A stretch of DNA of 64,000 nucleotides from Rhizobiaceae bacterium (GCA_019635775.1 JAHBYU010000006.1:1-64000), one strand, 5' to 3'. Shown: positions 31,523-40,914, counted from the stretch's first letter. Notes: generated by a model from the letters alone, not told the origin. A program made the numbers and translations.

Positions 31523-31951
31523 ATGTCTCGAATGATTTTCGTCAATCTGCCGGTAGTCGACCTTAAGCGCGCGACCACCTTTTATGAAGCGATAGGTGCG
31601 ACCAAGAATCCTCAGTTCAGCGACGAAACTGCGTCCTGCATGGTCGTCTCCGAGACAATTTACGTCATGCTTCTAACGCATCAGAAATATGCGCAGTTCA
31701 CATCGAAGGCCATCATTGATGCAAGGACGCACAGCGAGGTCCTGATCGCCCTGTCAGCGGACAGCCGCGACGATGTGGATGCACTTGTCGGCAAAGCCAC
31801 GGCGTCCGGAGCGAGCATCGATCCGACGCCCACGCAGGACTATGGCTTCATGTATGGCCGCAGTTTCGAAGATCCGGATGGCCACATATGGGAAGTGTTC
31901 TGGATGGACGTCGACGCGGCAATCGCTGACGGCAACAAGTCCGCAGCCTGA
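31523..31951 (+). CDS. VOC family protein (glyoxalase/bleomycin-resistance fold)
   Basis: 142 residues with two beta-alpha-beta-beta-beta modules. It starts M-S-R-M-I-F-V-N-L-P-V and ends with D-P-D-G-H-I-W-E-V-F-W, the VOC signature; the latter glutamate would be a metal ligand. YbgC/YaeR-like lactoylglutathione-lyase-related protein, substrate unknown. It is the first gene of a probable two-gene unit with another VOC protein 28 bp downstream, whose start has its own GGAGG. Confidence 0.85.
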   Translation: MSRMIFVNLPVVDLKRATTFYEAIGATKNPQFSDETASCMVVSETIYVMLLTHQKYAQFTSKAIIDARTHSEVLIALSADSRDDVDALVGKATASGASIDPTPTQDYGFMYGRSFEDPDGHIWEVFWMDVDAAIADGNKSAA

Positions 31952-31979
31952 TCGTCCTGGATGAAAAAAGGAGGAAGAG

Positions 31980-32477
31980 ATGCCCGTTGCACTTTCCAAG
32001 GTCGCACCTTTCCTGTGGTATGCGCGCGAGGCGGAGGAAGCCGCCCGCTTCTACGTATCGCTGATCCCGAATTCGAGCGTGGATGGTACCTGGACGCTGC
32101 CGGTGGAATCGCCCAGCGGGCCGGCAGGTTCGGTAAAGGTCGTGGAGTTCACGCTTGGAGGTGTGTCGTTCCAGGCAATGGAGGCCGGGGCCATGGATCC
32201 CTTCAATCACGCTGTATCCTTTGTGATCAACTGCGACGACCAGAAAGAAGTCGACAGGCTTTGGGATGCACTGGGCGAGGGTGGATCCTATGAAGCCTGT
32301 GGCTGGTTGAAGGATAGATATGGGGTTTCGTGGCAAATTACCCCGGTCGAACTGATCGAGATGATGAAGGACGAGGACAGGGCCCGCGCAGCTCGTGTCG
32401 CGCAAGCGATGATGAACATGGTGAAACCGGACTTGGCGGTCCTCCGCAGGGCCTACGAAGGCGTCGAATTGAACTGA
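31980..32477 (+). CDS. PhnB-like VOC family protein
   Basis: 165 residues; the ATG is preceded by AAAGGAGGAAGAG. It belongs to the 3-demethylubiquinone-9 3-methyltransferase/PhnB-like branch: F-L-W-Y near residue 12, A-x-F-Y-V-S-L-I-P-N-S at 22-32, F-x-A-M-E-A-G, and W-x-x-L-x-E-G-G...D-R-Y-G-V-S-W-Q near 112. No catalytic role is proven for the family. Likely co-transcribed with the preceding VOC gene. Confidence 0.85.
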   Translation: MPVALSKVAPFLWYAREAEEAARFYVSLIPNSSVDGTWTLPVESPSGPAGSVKVVEFTLGGVSFQAMEAGAMDPFNHAVSFVINCDDQKEVDRLWDALGEGGSYEACGWLKDRYGVSWQITPVELIEMMKDEDRARAARVAQAMMNMVKPDLAVLRRAYEGVELN

Positions 32478-32485
32478 TGGCTATG

Positions 32486-32839
32486 TCAGCCGAGGAGCTT
32501 GCGCGGGAAAAACGCAGATGCGGCGACGCCAATCCAGCCAATAATCATTAGCAGCCCCCCTGTAGGCGCCGCCATTGCGAACAGACGATCATCCAGGAAA
32601 TCGCGACTGACCAGATCGCCCGCGAAGAGCGCTAGCCCGACAAAGAGCACGCCGGCGGCCCAGCGTATGATGCTGTTGAAAAGCGTGGCGCCGATGACCA
32701 GCAGGGCCGGTGCATGCACGACGAGAAAAGTAGCCGCCGTTGCAGTGTTGGGCGAACCGCCATGTGCGGCGGCGGCCGACATGACTACGCCAAGAGCGCC
32801 GCAGAGGCCGGCGATGAAGATCAGGAAACGATTGGGCAT
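32486..32839 (-). CDS. DUF423 family membrane protein
   Basis: 117 residues with four hydrophobic helices. It has the conserved start G-L-C-G-A-L-G-V and A-x-A-A-H-G, plus A-P-x-G-G-x-L-M-I-x-G-W near the C-terminus, the DUF423 (YgdD-like) pattern. Inner-membrane protein of unknown function. Convergent with the PhnB-like gene; only 8 bp separate the two stops. Confidence 0.85.
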   Translation of the reverse strand: MPNRFLIFIAGLCGALGVVMSAAAAHGGSPNTATAATFLVVHAPALLVIGATLFNSIIRWAAGVLFVGLALFAGDLVSRDFLDDRLFAMAAPTGGLLMIIGWIGVAASAFFPRKLLG

Positions 32840-33208
32840 TCGGCAACCTGCGTGCTGGTGAGACGGGCGCAGGGGAACCGCCTCAGGCTGGAAACGACTC
32901 GGAATCTTCCTTTACGAAACTTACACGCTTGTCGCCGCTTTCCACAGGGCAAGGTTAGGAGAGCCGTACCGGGCAATTCAGGATGGCCGACGGTGCTCCC
33001 CGGCGCCACCTGATATGATGCACGACTACGAATCGTGCAATCTGTGCGGCGCCGCAGCCGGTCACGCGGATGTGAAGCGGTTTGGCAACACGGCGCACTA
33101 AATTTGTGGGAGCTTTACGTTATCGGTAGGAATCGATGTCGTAGTCGCCTTACATCCGCCGTGCAGACGCACGAAACATTTCGCAAGATGTATGGAAATG
33201 GATCTTAA
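32840..33208. other. Intergenic region with inverted repeat
   Basis: About 370 bases between divergent genes. It contains TGCACGA-ctacgaa-TCGTGCA at 33019-33039 and a 28-codon frame at 33015-33101 with a C-N-L-C-G motif, which has no ribosome site and is not called as a gene. The promoters of DUF423 and the transpeptidase must lie here, but I could not assign them. Confidence 0.5.
33019..33039. promoter_or_regulatory. Inverted repeat with 7-bp arms
   Basis: TGCACGA and TCGTGCA are separated by seven bases, 170 bp before the L,D-transpeptidase gene. Possible regulator site; no partner known. Confidence 0.3.
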
Positions 33209-35116
33209 ATGAGACTTTTCGTGAGGAAAGCCGTCCTGCTGCCGGGGCTGATTGTATGTGCGACGGCTGCGGAAATGCCGACGGCATCGGCGCAGGGCCT
33301 GTTTGACAATATTTTTGGCCGTGGCGCGGTCAGCTATCGCCTGGAAGATGGCCGGCCTAGAAATGGTCGTGTCGAAAGCAACGGCTATAGTGCATCCGTG
33401 AGACAGGCACCTGTAGCGCGGCAACCAGAGCAGGTCCGCCAGGCGCCCCGCCGTACATCGGCAGCTCCGGTGGCCAAGATAAGCGCTCCCTCATACTACA
33501 ACTACAAAGCGGCCGGTTTGCAGCGCGTCGATTTTTCCCAGCTGGCGGCAATCGGTCAGTCGGCTTCGCTTGACCAGAACTCGACCGGCACGGCCTTTCG
33601 CGAGGCGGCTGCCGGGTTGGTCGACTACGAGTTGTTTGCCGAGCCAGCGATCGCCAAGGCGCTGGTCGAATACTATTCGGCTAATCCCGAGTTCATCTGG
33701 ATAGCCGATGGTGCGCCGAACGATCGGGCGCGAGACGCATTGCGCGTTCTTGGCGATGCTGCAAGGCATGGCCTTTCGCCTGTCGACTACACTGTCGTCG
33801 TTCCCGGAGGCACGGCTGGCAGCAACGAGAATATCCGGTTCGAAATGGCGTTGTCGGCGCGCGTTCTGCGCTATGCTCGTGACGCAGAAAGTGGTCGGGT
33901 AAATCCCAACAAGCTGTCCGGATATCACGACTTTCCCGAGAAACCCTTTGACATGGTTGGTGCGCTGAAGGTGCTGTCCAACGCGACGGATGCCAGGGGA
34001 TGGCTTGAAACCCGACATCCCGATAGCGAAGCCTACAGGGCATTGCGCGTTGAGTTGGAGGCGTTGCGTGCGAGTGCAGAGAACGAGATTGTCGTCGACG
34101 CCAATCTGCTTCTCAAGCCCGGTCAATCCAGTGCCGAACTGCCGAAGCTGCTTCATCTCATAGCGCACGATCTGGATGACGAGATGGGCGGCGAGTTCGG
34201 AGAACTACTCTACCGTGAGGGTGGTTCGGAGACCTATGGCGAGGAACTGGTTCCCGTTATCAAGGCCGCTCAGACCAAGGCTGGTCTAAAGGCCGATGGG
34301 GTAGTCGGCCCTCGCACAGTTAACGCTCTTGCCGGCACATCTAAGGCCGACCGGATCCAAAAGGTACTTGTGGCGCTCGAGCAACTTCGTTGGCTCCCGC
34401 ACGAATTGGGTGGAACGCGGGTATTCATCAACCAGCCTGCCTTTACCGCGCAATTTTTTGAAGACGACGTGGAACAGCTCAACATGCGCACCGTCGTTGG
34501 AAAGCCCTCCAACCAGACCAGCTTTTTCTACGACGAGATCGAACAGATCGACTACAATCCTTATTGGGGCGTTCCTCAGTCGATCATCGTCAACGAGATG
34601 CTGCCCAGGCTGCGCAACGATCCGGGCTACCTGGATCGGGCTGGCTACGAGGTTACCGACGCGAAGGGACGCCGTATCTCATCATCGGCAGTGAACTGGT
34701 GGGCCTACGGATCAAAGGTTCCCTACAGCATCCGCCAGACGCCCAGCGAAGCCAATGCTCTTGGCGAGTTGAAGATTTTGTTCCCCAACAAGCACGCCAT
34801 ATACATGCACGACACCCCCCAGAAGGAGCTCTTCAAGCGTGATGTGCGCGCCTTCAGTCACGGCTGTGTACGGCTAAGCGATCCGAGGGCAATGGCCGCC
34901 GCTGTACTCGGGAAATCGGTCGACCATGTCGCGGAAAAGCTCAAGAAGGGTCATTCCACGGAAAAGACCCGCAAAATTCCGGTCTATGTCGCATACTTTA
35001 CCGCCTGGCCGGATAAGAACGGCAAGATCGAGTATTTCGCCGACATCTATGATCGCGATTCAAGGGTCAGTCTTGCGCTGGAGAAAACCGAGGAGGTGCG
35101 GGTTCCAAGCAGCTGA
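33209..35116 (+). CDS. Murein L,D-transpeptidase, YcbB/LdtD-like
   Basis: 635 residues with an N-terminal signal peptide (to about residue 29), so periplasmic. A proline/arginine-rich linker is followed by a scaffold domain (about 110-330) like that of YcbB, a peptidoglycan-binding domain (about 340-385: I-K-A-A-Q-T-K-A-G-L-K-A-D-G-V-V-G-P-R-T) and the YkuD catalytic domain. The active site H551-G-C553-V-R is complete. It would make 3-3 meso-DAP cross-links in peptidoglycan. Monocistronic, with a hairpin terminator 34 bp after the stop. Confidence 0.93.
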   Translation: MRLFVRKAVLLPGLIVCATAAEMPTASAQGLFDNIFGRGAVSYRLEDGRPRNGRVESNGYSASVRQAPVARQPEQVRQAPRRTSAAPVAKISAPSYYNYKAAGLQRVDFSQLAAIGQSASLDQNSTGTAFREAAAGLVDYELFAEPAIAKALVEYYSANPEFIWIADGAPNDRARDALRVLGDAARHGLSPVDYTVVVPGGTAGSNENIRFEMALSARVLRYARDAESGRVNPNKLSGYHDFPEKPFDMVGALKVLSNATDARGWLETRHPDSEAYRALRVELEALRASAENEIVVDANLLLKPGQSSAELPKLLHLIAHDLDDEMGGEFGELLYREGGSETYGEELVPVIKAAQTKAGLKADGVVGPRTVNALAGTSKADRIQKVLVALEQLRWLPHELGGTRVFINQPAFTAQFFEDDVEQLNMRTVVGKPSNQTSFFYDEIEQIDYNPYWGVPQSIIVNEMLPRLRNDPGYLDRAGYEVTDAKGRRISSSAVNWWAYGSKVPYSIRQTPSEANALGELKILFPNKHAIYMHDTPQKELFKRDVRAFSHGCVRLSDPRAMAAAVLGKSVDHVAEKLKKGHSTEKTRKIPVYVAYFTAWPDKNGKIEYFADIYDRDSRVSLALEKTEEVRVPSS

Positions 35117-35420
35117 GGTAGACGTTACCTCTTGGCTGTGACGCCCTTCCAAACCCCGGCATGCGACCGGGGTTTCTGTTATTCGGCCCACCTGCCTCCA
35201 GCAGTACTCCTCCCTCCAAGTTGCACGTCCACGTTCCAGCAAACGGGCGCCTTGAATTGTGGCAGCCGAACGTCGTTGTCTGCCTTCAGGGCACAAGAAC
35301 TCAAGTGGCCCTGGAGGCGTACCTAAGTCGCAAAACATGCTCGCAGAAGGACACGCAAGCACGGGATCGCGGACTAGACGCTGGCAAAATTCATGGAGAA
35401 TACAGCGGTGCTGTAAGAAA
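35117..35420. other. Intergenic region between transpeptidase and tRNA-Asp
   Basis: About 300 bases. The first part holds the transpeptidase terminator; the remaining 245 bases have no supported gene or clear structure. Confidence 0.5.
35151..35175 (+). terminator. Terminator of the L,D-transpeptidase gene
   Basis: AAACCCCGG (35151-35159) pairs with CCGGGGTTT (35167-35175) around a seven-base loop, followed by a short CTGTT stretch. Confidence 0.7.
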
Positions 35421-35497
35421 TGGCGCGAGTGACGGGGCTCGAACCCGCGACCTCCGGCGTGACAGGCCGGCACTCTAACCGACTGAGCTACACCCGC
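35421..35497 (-). tRNA. tRNA-Asp(GTC)
   Basis: A 77-nt cloverleaf on the minus strand with encoded CCA. The acceptor GCGGGTG pairs with CACTCGC, the anticodon arm is CCGGC-CTGTCAC-GCCGG with anticodon GUC, and the T loop is TTCGAGC. Confidence 0.95.
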
Positions 35498-35537
35498 GCA
35501 TGACGCGCACGTGATGGCGTGTTGCGTCGTTGGCGGC

Positions 35538-35566
35538 TGGATAAGGGGTTCGCTTGGGAGTGTCAA
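35538..35566 (-). promoter_or_regulatory. Sigma70 promoter for tRNA-Asp
   Basis: On the minus strand, -35 TTGACA (35566-35561), 17-base spacer, -10 TATCCA (35543-35538). The start would be about 35 bases upstream of the mature tRNA. Confidence 0.65.
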
Positions 35567-35669
35567 GCGCTGCGTTTGCTCTTGTTACGATCTTTGGGAG
35601 GAGAAATACAAAACCCGATTCCGCTTGCGGATCAGAACCGAAATGCTTAAAGGTCCGGGCCTGATTTCA

Positions 35670-35745
<76 letters not shown>

Positions 35746-35823
35746 TATCTCTTACCCAAAAAGACATGCTAGCGCGCTGCAGGCATCGTTTCGAAGCTGG
35801 ACGCGCGTGGGCTCTCGATATCC

Positions 35824-35853
35824 GCTTCCGCAAGCCGCAAGACAGGCGGAAGC
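35824..35853. terminator. Stem-loop downstream of tRNA-Val / M20 gene
   Basis: GCTTCCGC (35824-35831) pairs with GCGGAAGC (35846-35853) between the convergent tRNA-Val and M20 peptidase genes. No T-tract, so a terminator role is tentative. Confidence 0.35.
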
Positions 35854-35890
35854 AGGACGGCCGTCGCGGAATTCGAGGGACGACGTAGAC

Positions 35891-37267
35891 TCACAGCGCC
35901 GCGAGCACGCGAGCCCAGGAGCGGATCCCCTTGTGGAAGCTGGTCAGGCTGTATTTCTCGTTCGGGCTGTGGATACGGTCGTCTGACAGACCGAAACCCG
36001 CCATGACCACGTCCATTCCGAGCTTTTCCTTGATCATCGTAGTGACCGGTATCGAACCGCCGCCGCCCACAAAGGCAGCCTCCTTGCCCCATTCGTCGGA
36101 CATTGCCGCCTGGGTCTGCTGAAAAGCCGGAGCCGAAACCTCGAAAGCTACCGCACGACCAGATCCGAAATCCTTGAATTCCACACGGCAATCCTTGGGC
36201 AGCCGCGCTTGAACGAACTCGCGGAAAGCCTTGCGGATCTTGTGAGGATCCTGATCGAAGACCAGGCGGAAGCTGATCTTGGCCGAGGCAACGGCAGGGA
36301 TGACCGTCTTGAATCCATCGCCCGTATATCCGCCTGTCATGCCGTTGACCTCACAGGTCGGGCGTGACCAGGTCTGCTCCAGAACGGAACGGCCTTTTTC
36401 GCCTGCCGGCACGGAAAGTCCGACCTCGCCAAGAAAGGCTTCCTCAGAGAAGTCCAGCTTCGCCCAACTTTCCTTGAGTGACTGTGGGAGTTCCGGGACG
36501 CCGTCATAGAATCCCGGGAGGGTTATCCGCCCGTCCGCGTCACGCAAGTCGGCGATGATGCGGGCCAGTATATGATTGGGGTTGGCTGCTGCCGAGCCAT
36601 AGAAACCGGAATGCAGATCCCGGTCGGCGGCGTGGATGAAAATCTCCTCGGCGCAGAGACCGCGCAAGCTGGTGGTTATTGCCGGGGTGTACTTGTCCCA
36701 CATGTTGGTGTCGCAGATCATTGCGACGTCAGCCTTCAATTCGTCGGTGGCCGAATCCAGGAAACCGGGCAGATTCGCGCCACCCGATTCCTCCTCGCCT
36801 TCAAGCAGTATTGTGATCGGGATGGGCAGTTTGCCGGTAACCGCTTTCCAGGCTCGACAAGCCTCGATGAAGGTCATCATCTGACCCTTGTCGTCCGATG
36901 CGCCGCGCCCCCGTATTTCCTTGGAACCATCGGGCAGGGTGACGATCTTTGGCTCGAACGGCTCTCCTTCCCACAACTCAAGCGGGTCTGCCGGCTGCAC
37001 ATCGTAGTGCCCGTAAAACAGCACCTTCGTGCCTTGCCCGTCGTGGTTCTTGGCAAGCACTATCGGATGGCCGGGCGTTTCGCGCAGTTCGGACTTGAAT
37101 CCGATCGCTTCCAGGTCTCTTGAATGCCACTCCGCGCAGGCGCGGGTTTCGGCTGCATAAGCAGGATCAGTAGAGATCGACTTCATGCGTACCGACTGGA
37201 AAAGCCTGTCCAATGCATTGTCGAGATCGGCGTCTATGTGCGCGAGTACCTTGTCGAGATCAGACAT
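35891..37267 (-). CDS. M20 family dipeptidase/carboxypeptidase
   Basis: 458 residues, cytoplasmic zinc peptidase. Metal ligands are visible in order: H in Y-G-H-Y-D-V-Q-P, D in G-R-G-A-S-D-D-K-G, the catalytic E-E in L-E-G-E-E-E-S-G, D in I-C-D-T-N-M, and the last H in L-T-S-F-H-K-G. The dimerisation lid domain occupies about residues 205-370. It matches the M20 CNDP/ArgE-like dipeptidases rather than AbgA/AbgB. It lies 59 bp downstream of the SLC13 gene on the same strand and 3.5 kb from an AbgT-type importer, so peptide or aminoacyl-conjugate breakdown is an inference. Confidence 0.9.
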   Translation of the reverse strand: MSDLDKVLAHIDADLDNALDRLFQSVRMKSISTDPAYAAETRACAEWHSRDLEAIGFKSELRETPGHPIVLAKNHDGQGTKVLFYGHYDVQPADPLELWEGEPFEPKIVTLPDGSKEIRGRGASDDKGQMMTFIEACRAWKAVTGKLPIPITILLEGEEESGGANLPGFLDSATDELKADVAMICDTNMWDKYTPAITTSLRGLCAEEIFIHAADRDLHSGFYGSAAANPNHILARIIADLRDADGRITLPGFYDGVPELPQSLKESWAKLDFSEEAFLGEVGLSVPAGEKGRSVLEQTWSRPTCEVNGMTGGYTGDGFKTVIPAVASAKISFRLVFDQDPHKIRKAFREFVQARLPKDCRVEFKDFGSGRAVAFEVSAPAFQQTQAAMSDEWGKEAAFVGGGGSIPVTTMIKEKLGMDVVMAGFGLSDDRIHSPNEKYSLTSFHKGIRSWARVLAAL

Positions 37268-37326
37268 TTTAGTAACTCCTGATATACTTCAATTGCCCGA
37301 CGCTATCGCCCAGCACCGCGTCGTGT

Positions 37327-39129
37327 TCAGAAAGGCCATATCATCGGTACGAGGAAGACAGCGATGATGAAAAACCAGATCAGCATGGGCAAGCCCAGTT
37401 TCCAGTAGTCTCCGAACTTGTAGGCACCCGGTTCCATGACCATGAGGTTTGTTGGGGTAGCAACCGGCGTCAGGAATGCGGCCGCGCACGCAACGCCGAC
37501 GCTCATCAGTACGGGCTGAACGGATATCTCCATCGCATTCGCGGCGACGACGGCGATTGGAATAACGATCAGCGACGTCGCTGTGTTGGAGATGATCTGC
37601 CCGAGTATCGCCGATAGGACGAACAGACCCGCGAGCAACACGAAAGGCCCGGAGTCCCCGACGAGGTCCAGCAGACCACCTGCAACCAGCTTGGCCGCTC
37701 CTGTCTGCTCCATCGCCGCGGAAAGCGGTGTCAGTGCTGCAACGAGAATAACCGTAGTCCAGTTGATTGCCCGGTACACGCCTTCGACCGAAAGCACCCC
37801 TGTAACCAGGATGATGCCTGCAGCGATGAGGCCCGCCACAGCGGGAGGAACAATGCCTGTCGCAAGAAGCACCACCATGATCGCAAGCGTTGCGAGTACG
37901 ATATGTGCTCCCGGTCCCATTGGAACGGCTTGTCTCCGTACAAGGTCGGGGGAGTTGACCACCAATACCTCCGCAGGATCCAGACGGCGGTCGAGTGCTG
38001 ACCACGTACCTTGTAAAAGCAGGGTATCTCCTGCTGCCAGTGCCTGCCCAGGCGCAATATCGCTGCCTTGGCGCTGGATCGCCAGCACGATCAGGTCCCC
38101 GCTCTCGGTGACCATGCCGGGAAAGAACCGTTGACCGATCAACGGGGAGCGTGGCGGAACAAGAACCTCGGCCAGCCCGGAACTGCTGTTGAACAGGGCA
38201 TCGCGCATGCCGCCTTCCGGTGCATCCTCGCGAAAGGCAAGTCCCAGATCATGGGTAAATTTCGCAGCTGCGTCCGCTGGCCCCCGCAAGACAAGCATGT
38301 CGCCGGCCGAAATCGTCTTGTTTCGGATAGGTTCGCCGCTCGCGTTCTTCAGAGTGACAAAGGTCAGCCCTTCCATCTTGCTGCCAAGGCTGTCGCGATC
38401 CGTCCCCACCAATGGAGAATCGTCGCGAACGCGCATCTGATGCACATCGTTGGAAAGACGGTATTGCTCGACCAGAGTTGATGCGTGCCGGCTGAGGTCC
38501 GGTGGCAGATTCGGACTGCTGCGATGCGGCAGCAGTTTTTCGCCGAACAGTACAGCAATGGCGATCGTGCCCATCACGATCGGGACACCTACAAGCCCAA
38601 ACTCGAAATAACCGAAACCGCCGCCGCCCGCGTTCTCCGACGCCTCCGCGACCAGGACGTTTACCGGGCTACCCGTCAGCATTAGCTTCGAGCCGGCATG
38701 AGCGCCGAATACCAACGGCATGAGCAACTGGGAAGGAGACCGGCCTAGGCGAATTGCCATCACGACAACAACGGGAAGAAGTGCGGCCACCGCGCCATTG
38801 ACGCTTATGAGAGCCGTCAGTGCGCCGACAAAAACCATCATCAGCACGATCAGTCGTGTCCGGCTTTCGCCCGCCTGCTTGATCAGTATCTGGCCAGCCC
38901 ATGCCGTCACGCCTGAGACTTCCAGCCCGGCGGAAACGACGAAAAGCGATGCTATGAAGATGACGGCGGGATCGCCAAAGCCGCCAAGCGCTTGCGGGAG
39001 CGTGAGGATGCCGGTCGCCCAAAGGGCAAGCGCAGCGCCAATGCAGACCACGATAACCGGAAGCCGATCCCAGACGAAGAGCACGACGATGGCGACGATG
39101 ATCGCAAATACAATCCAGATATCGCTCAA
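37327..39129 (-). CDS. SLC13/DASS-like permease with RCK_C (TrkA-C) domains
   Basis: 600 residues from the TTG at 39129, preceded by AAGGGC; a longer frame to 39186 (also TTG) is possible. Two blocks of membrane helices (about 1-195 and 410-600) flank a cytoplasmic region with two TrkA-C ligand-binding modules (about 205-385). This is the layout of the citrate-transporter/YfbS-type ion transporter family. The S-N-T motif of the transport site is present in the second half (I-S-N-T-A-T-S), with G-S-P-V-N in the first. Substrate unknown; dicarboxylate or sulphate are possible. Transcribed toward the M20 gene, probably as an operon. Confidence 0.85.
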   Translation of the reverse strand: MSDIWIVFAIIVAIVVLFVWDRLPVIVVCIGAALALWATGILTLPQALGGFGDPAVIFIASLFVVSAGLEVSGVTAWAGQILIKQAGESRTRLIVLMMVFVGALTALISVNGAVAALLPVVVVMAIRLGRSPSQLLMPLVFGAHAGSKLMLTGSPVNVLVAEASENAGGGGFGYFEFGLVGVPIVMGTIAIAVLFGEKLLPHRSSPNLPPDLSRHASTLVEQYRLSNDVHQMRVRDDSPLVGTDRDSLGSKMEGLTFVTLKNASGEPIRNKTISAGDMLVLRGPADAAAKFTHDLGLAFREDAPEGGMRDALFNSSSGLAEVLVPPRSPLIGQRFFPGMVTESGDLIVLAIQRQGSDIAPGQALAAGDTLLLQGTWSALDRRLDPAEVLVVNSPDLVRRQAVPMGPGAHIVLATLAIMVVLLATGIVPPAVAGLIAAGIILVTGVLSVEGVYRAINWTTVILVAALTPLSAAMEQTGAAKLVAGGLLDLVGDSGPFVLLAGLFVLSAILGQIISNTATSLIVIPIAVVAANAMEISVQPVLMSVGVACAAAFLTPVATPTNLMVMEPGAYKFGDYWKLGLPMLIWFFIIAVFLVPMIWPF

Positions 39130-39270
39130 GTCGAAGCCCTTAGTTTGTCGCGCAACGATACTGGAGAAACGCCACGATGCTGGCAAGCCTCGTGCAAGAA
39201 AAATAAATAGACAAAGAAAGTTAGCCGCTTGCAGAACCTACAGAATGCTTGCCACAAAAAGTAAATTCAT

Positions 39271-39287
39271 GTCATGTTTTACATGAC
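39271..39287. promoter_or_regulatory. Operator-like palindrome between divergent transporter genes
   Basis: GTCATGT-ttt-ACATGAC, perfect seven-base arms, lies between the SLC13 permease (minus) and the AbgT-like permease (plus). A second small hairpin GCGCA-tttt-TGCGC follows at 39291-39304. The central TGT..ACA spacing resembles GntR-family sites, but no GntR gene is nearby. Confidence 0.45.
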
Positions 39288-39329
39288 TGGGCGCATTTTT
39301 GCGCGACCGGTTTTTGAGGGGACATCAGG

Positions 39330-40874
39330 GTGGCGAAATCACAGCAATCCGAGCAGGCGGGAATGTCCGGCTTCCTGGGGACGATCGAACGCGTCGGGAA
39401 CATGGTGCCGCATCCGGCGATCATATTTTTCATTCTCATCGGTATCGTCATTCTCCTCTCGGTCATCTTCGGGGCTCTTGGGACCAGTGTGACGTATGAG
39501 GGGTACGACGCGGCGGTGGGCGACATCGTCGAGCAGACGACCGCCGTTCGAAGCCTGCTTTCGGCGGACGGCGTACGCTTCCTGATCACGTCTCCGGTTT
39601 CTAACTTCCTGGGATTTGCCGGTGTCGGGGTCATTCTCGTCGCAATGATCGGTGTCGGTCTAGCGGAGGAGTCGGGGCTGATCGCCACCCTTGTGCGCAA
39701 GATTGTCGCCATAGCGCCCACGTCGCTGTTTACCTTCATCATCGTCATGGTCGGCGTTCTCTCGTCCATCGCCGCCGATGCGGGCTATCTTGTCCTTGTT
39801 CCGCTAGGGGCGGCCGCATTTCACTCGATGGGACGCCATCCGTTGGCAGGCCTCGCTGCGGCATTCGCCGGCGTAGCTGCCGTGTTCCTCGTCAATGTGT
39901 TCATCACGCCAACCGATGCCCTTCTGGTGGCGGTGACCAATGACGCGATACACACGGTCAATCCGAACGCTTCGATAACCGATGTGGGCAACCTGTTTTT
40001 CATGATCGCCTCATCGATCCTGATGGCGATCATCGTCACGATCCTTACGGAACGTTACGTAGAGCCACGCCTCGGTCCCTATAAGGGCGGTGTTCCAGTC
40101 GAGGGGGGCGTGGAGTTGACCGAGGCGGAGTCGCGGGGGCTGAAATTTGCCGGCCGGGCGCTGCTGGGTTTCGTGATCTTAGTCGCGCTCCTGACCGCGC
40201 CGCCGATCCCCTATGGCGTGCTGCGCAACCAGGAAACGGGCGGCATCATGGCTGGTTCACCCTTCATGAGCGGTTTGATCGTGCTCATCAGCCTTCTGTT
40301 CCTCGTCGTCGGCTATGCCTATGGCCGCGGCGCTGGCACGATCGCCAACGTGACGGAGGCAATCGGATTGGTCGTCAAGACCTGGAGCAACCTGGCGGGA
40401 ATGCTCTTCCTGCTCTTCGTGATCGCCAACTTCATCGCTTTCTTCAACTTCACCAACCTTGCGACTGTGCTGGCGGTCAATCTCGCTGACTTCCTCCAGA
40501 CCATGCCGATCAGCGGGGTGAGCTACATCATCCTGTTCGTCGTGGTGGTGGCCATCATCGACATCATCCTCACTGGGGCACTGGCGAAATGGGCGATCCT
40601 TGCGCCGGTTTTCGTCCCGCTCTTCATGCGTCTTGGGGGGGACCCTGATCTTGTCATGGCGGCATATCGGGTTGGCGATAGCCCGATGAATGTGATCACG
40701 CCGCTGAATGTCTATCTGGCCGTGATGGTGGGCTTTGCGCAGAAGTACCAGAAGGATGCAGGCATGGGCACGATTATCGCGCTCATGCTGCCCTATACCG
40801 TGGTTCTGCTGGTGCTTTGGACGCTCTTGCTGGTGGTCTGGTATCTGCTGGGTATTCCGCTGGGACCCGCATAA
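39330..40874 (+). CDS. AbgT family transporter
   Basis: 514 residues from a GTG start, inner-membrane protein with about 11-13 helices. The opening G-F-L-G-T-I-E-R-V-G-N-M-V-P-H-P is the AbgT hallmark, and the re-entrant helix with S-S-I-A-A-D-A-G-Y-L-V-L-V-P-L is present. In E. coli AbgT imports p-aminobenzoyl-glutamate; other members export sulphonamides. Here the nearby M20 peptidase favours import of a conjugate, but this is inference. Confidence 0.92.
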   Translation: MAKSQQSEQAGMSGFLGTIERVGNMVPHPAIIFFILIGIVILLSVIFGALGTSVTYEGYDAAVGDIVEQTTAVRSLLSADGVRFLITSPVSNFLGFAGVGVILVAMIGVGLAEESGLIATLVRKIVAIAPTSLFTFIIVMVGVLSSIAADAGYLVLVPLGAAAFHSMGRHPLAGLAAAFAGVAAVFLVNVFITPTDALLVAVTNDAIHTVNPNASITDVGNLFFMIASSILMAIIVTILTERYVEPRLGPYKGGVPVEGGVELTEAESRGLKFAGRALLGFVILVALLTAPPIPYGVLRNQETGGIMAGSPFMSGLIVLISLLFLVVGYAYGRGAGTIANVTEAIGLVVKTWSNLAGMLFLLFVIANFIAFFNFTNLATVLAVNLADFLQTMPISGVSYIILFVVVVAIIDIILTGALAKWAILAPVFVPLFMRLGGDPDLVMAAYRVGDSPMNVITPLNVYLAVMVGFAQKYQKDAGMGTIIALMLPYTVVLLVLWTLLLVVWYLLGIPLGPA

Positions 40875-40914
40875 GACCGGCCAGAAAATGGGATCTCAGT
40901 AACATCTTTGTTGC

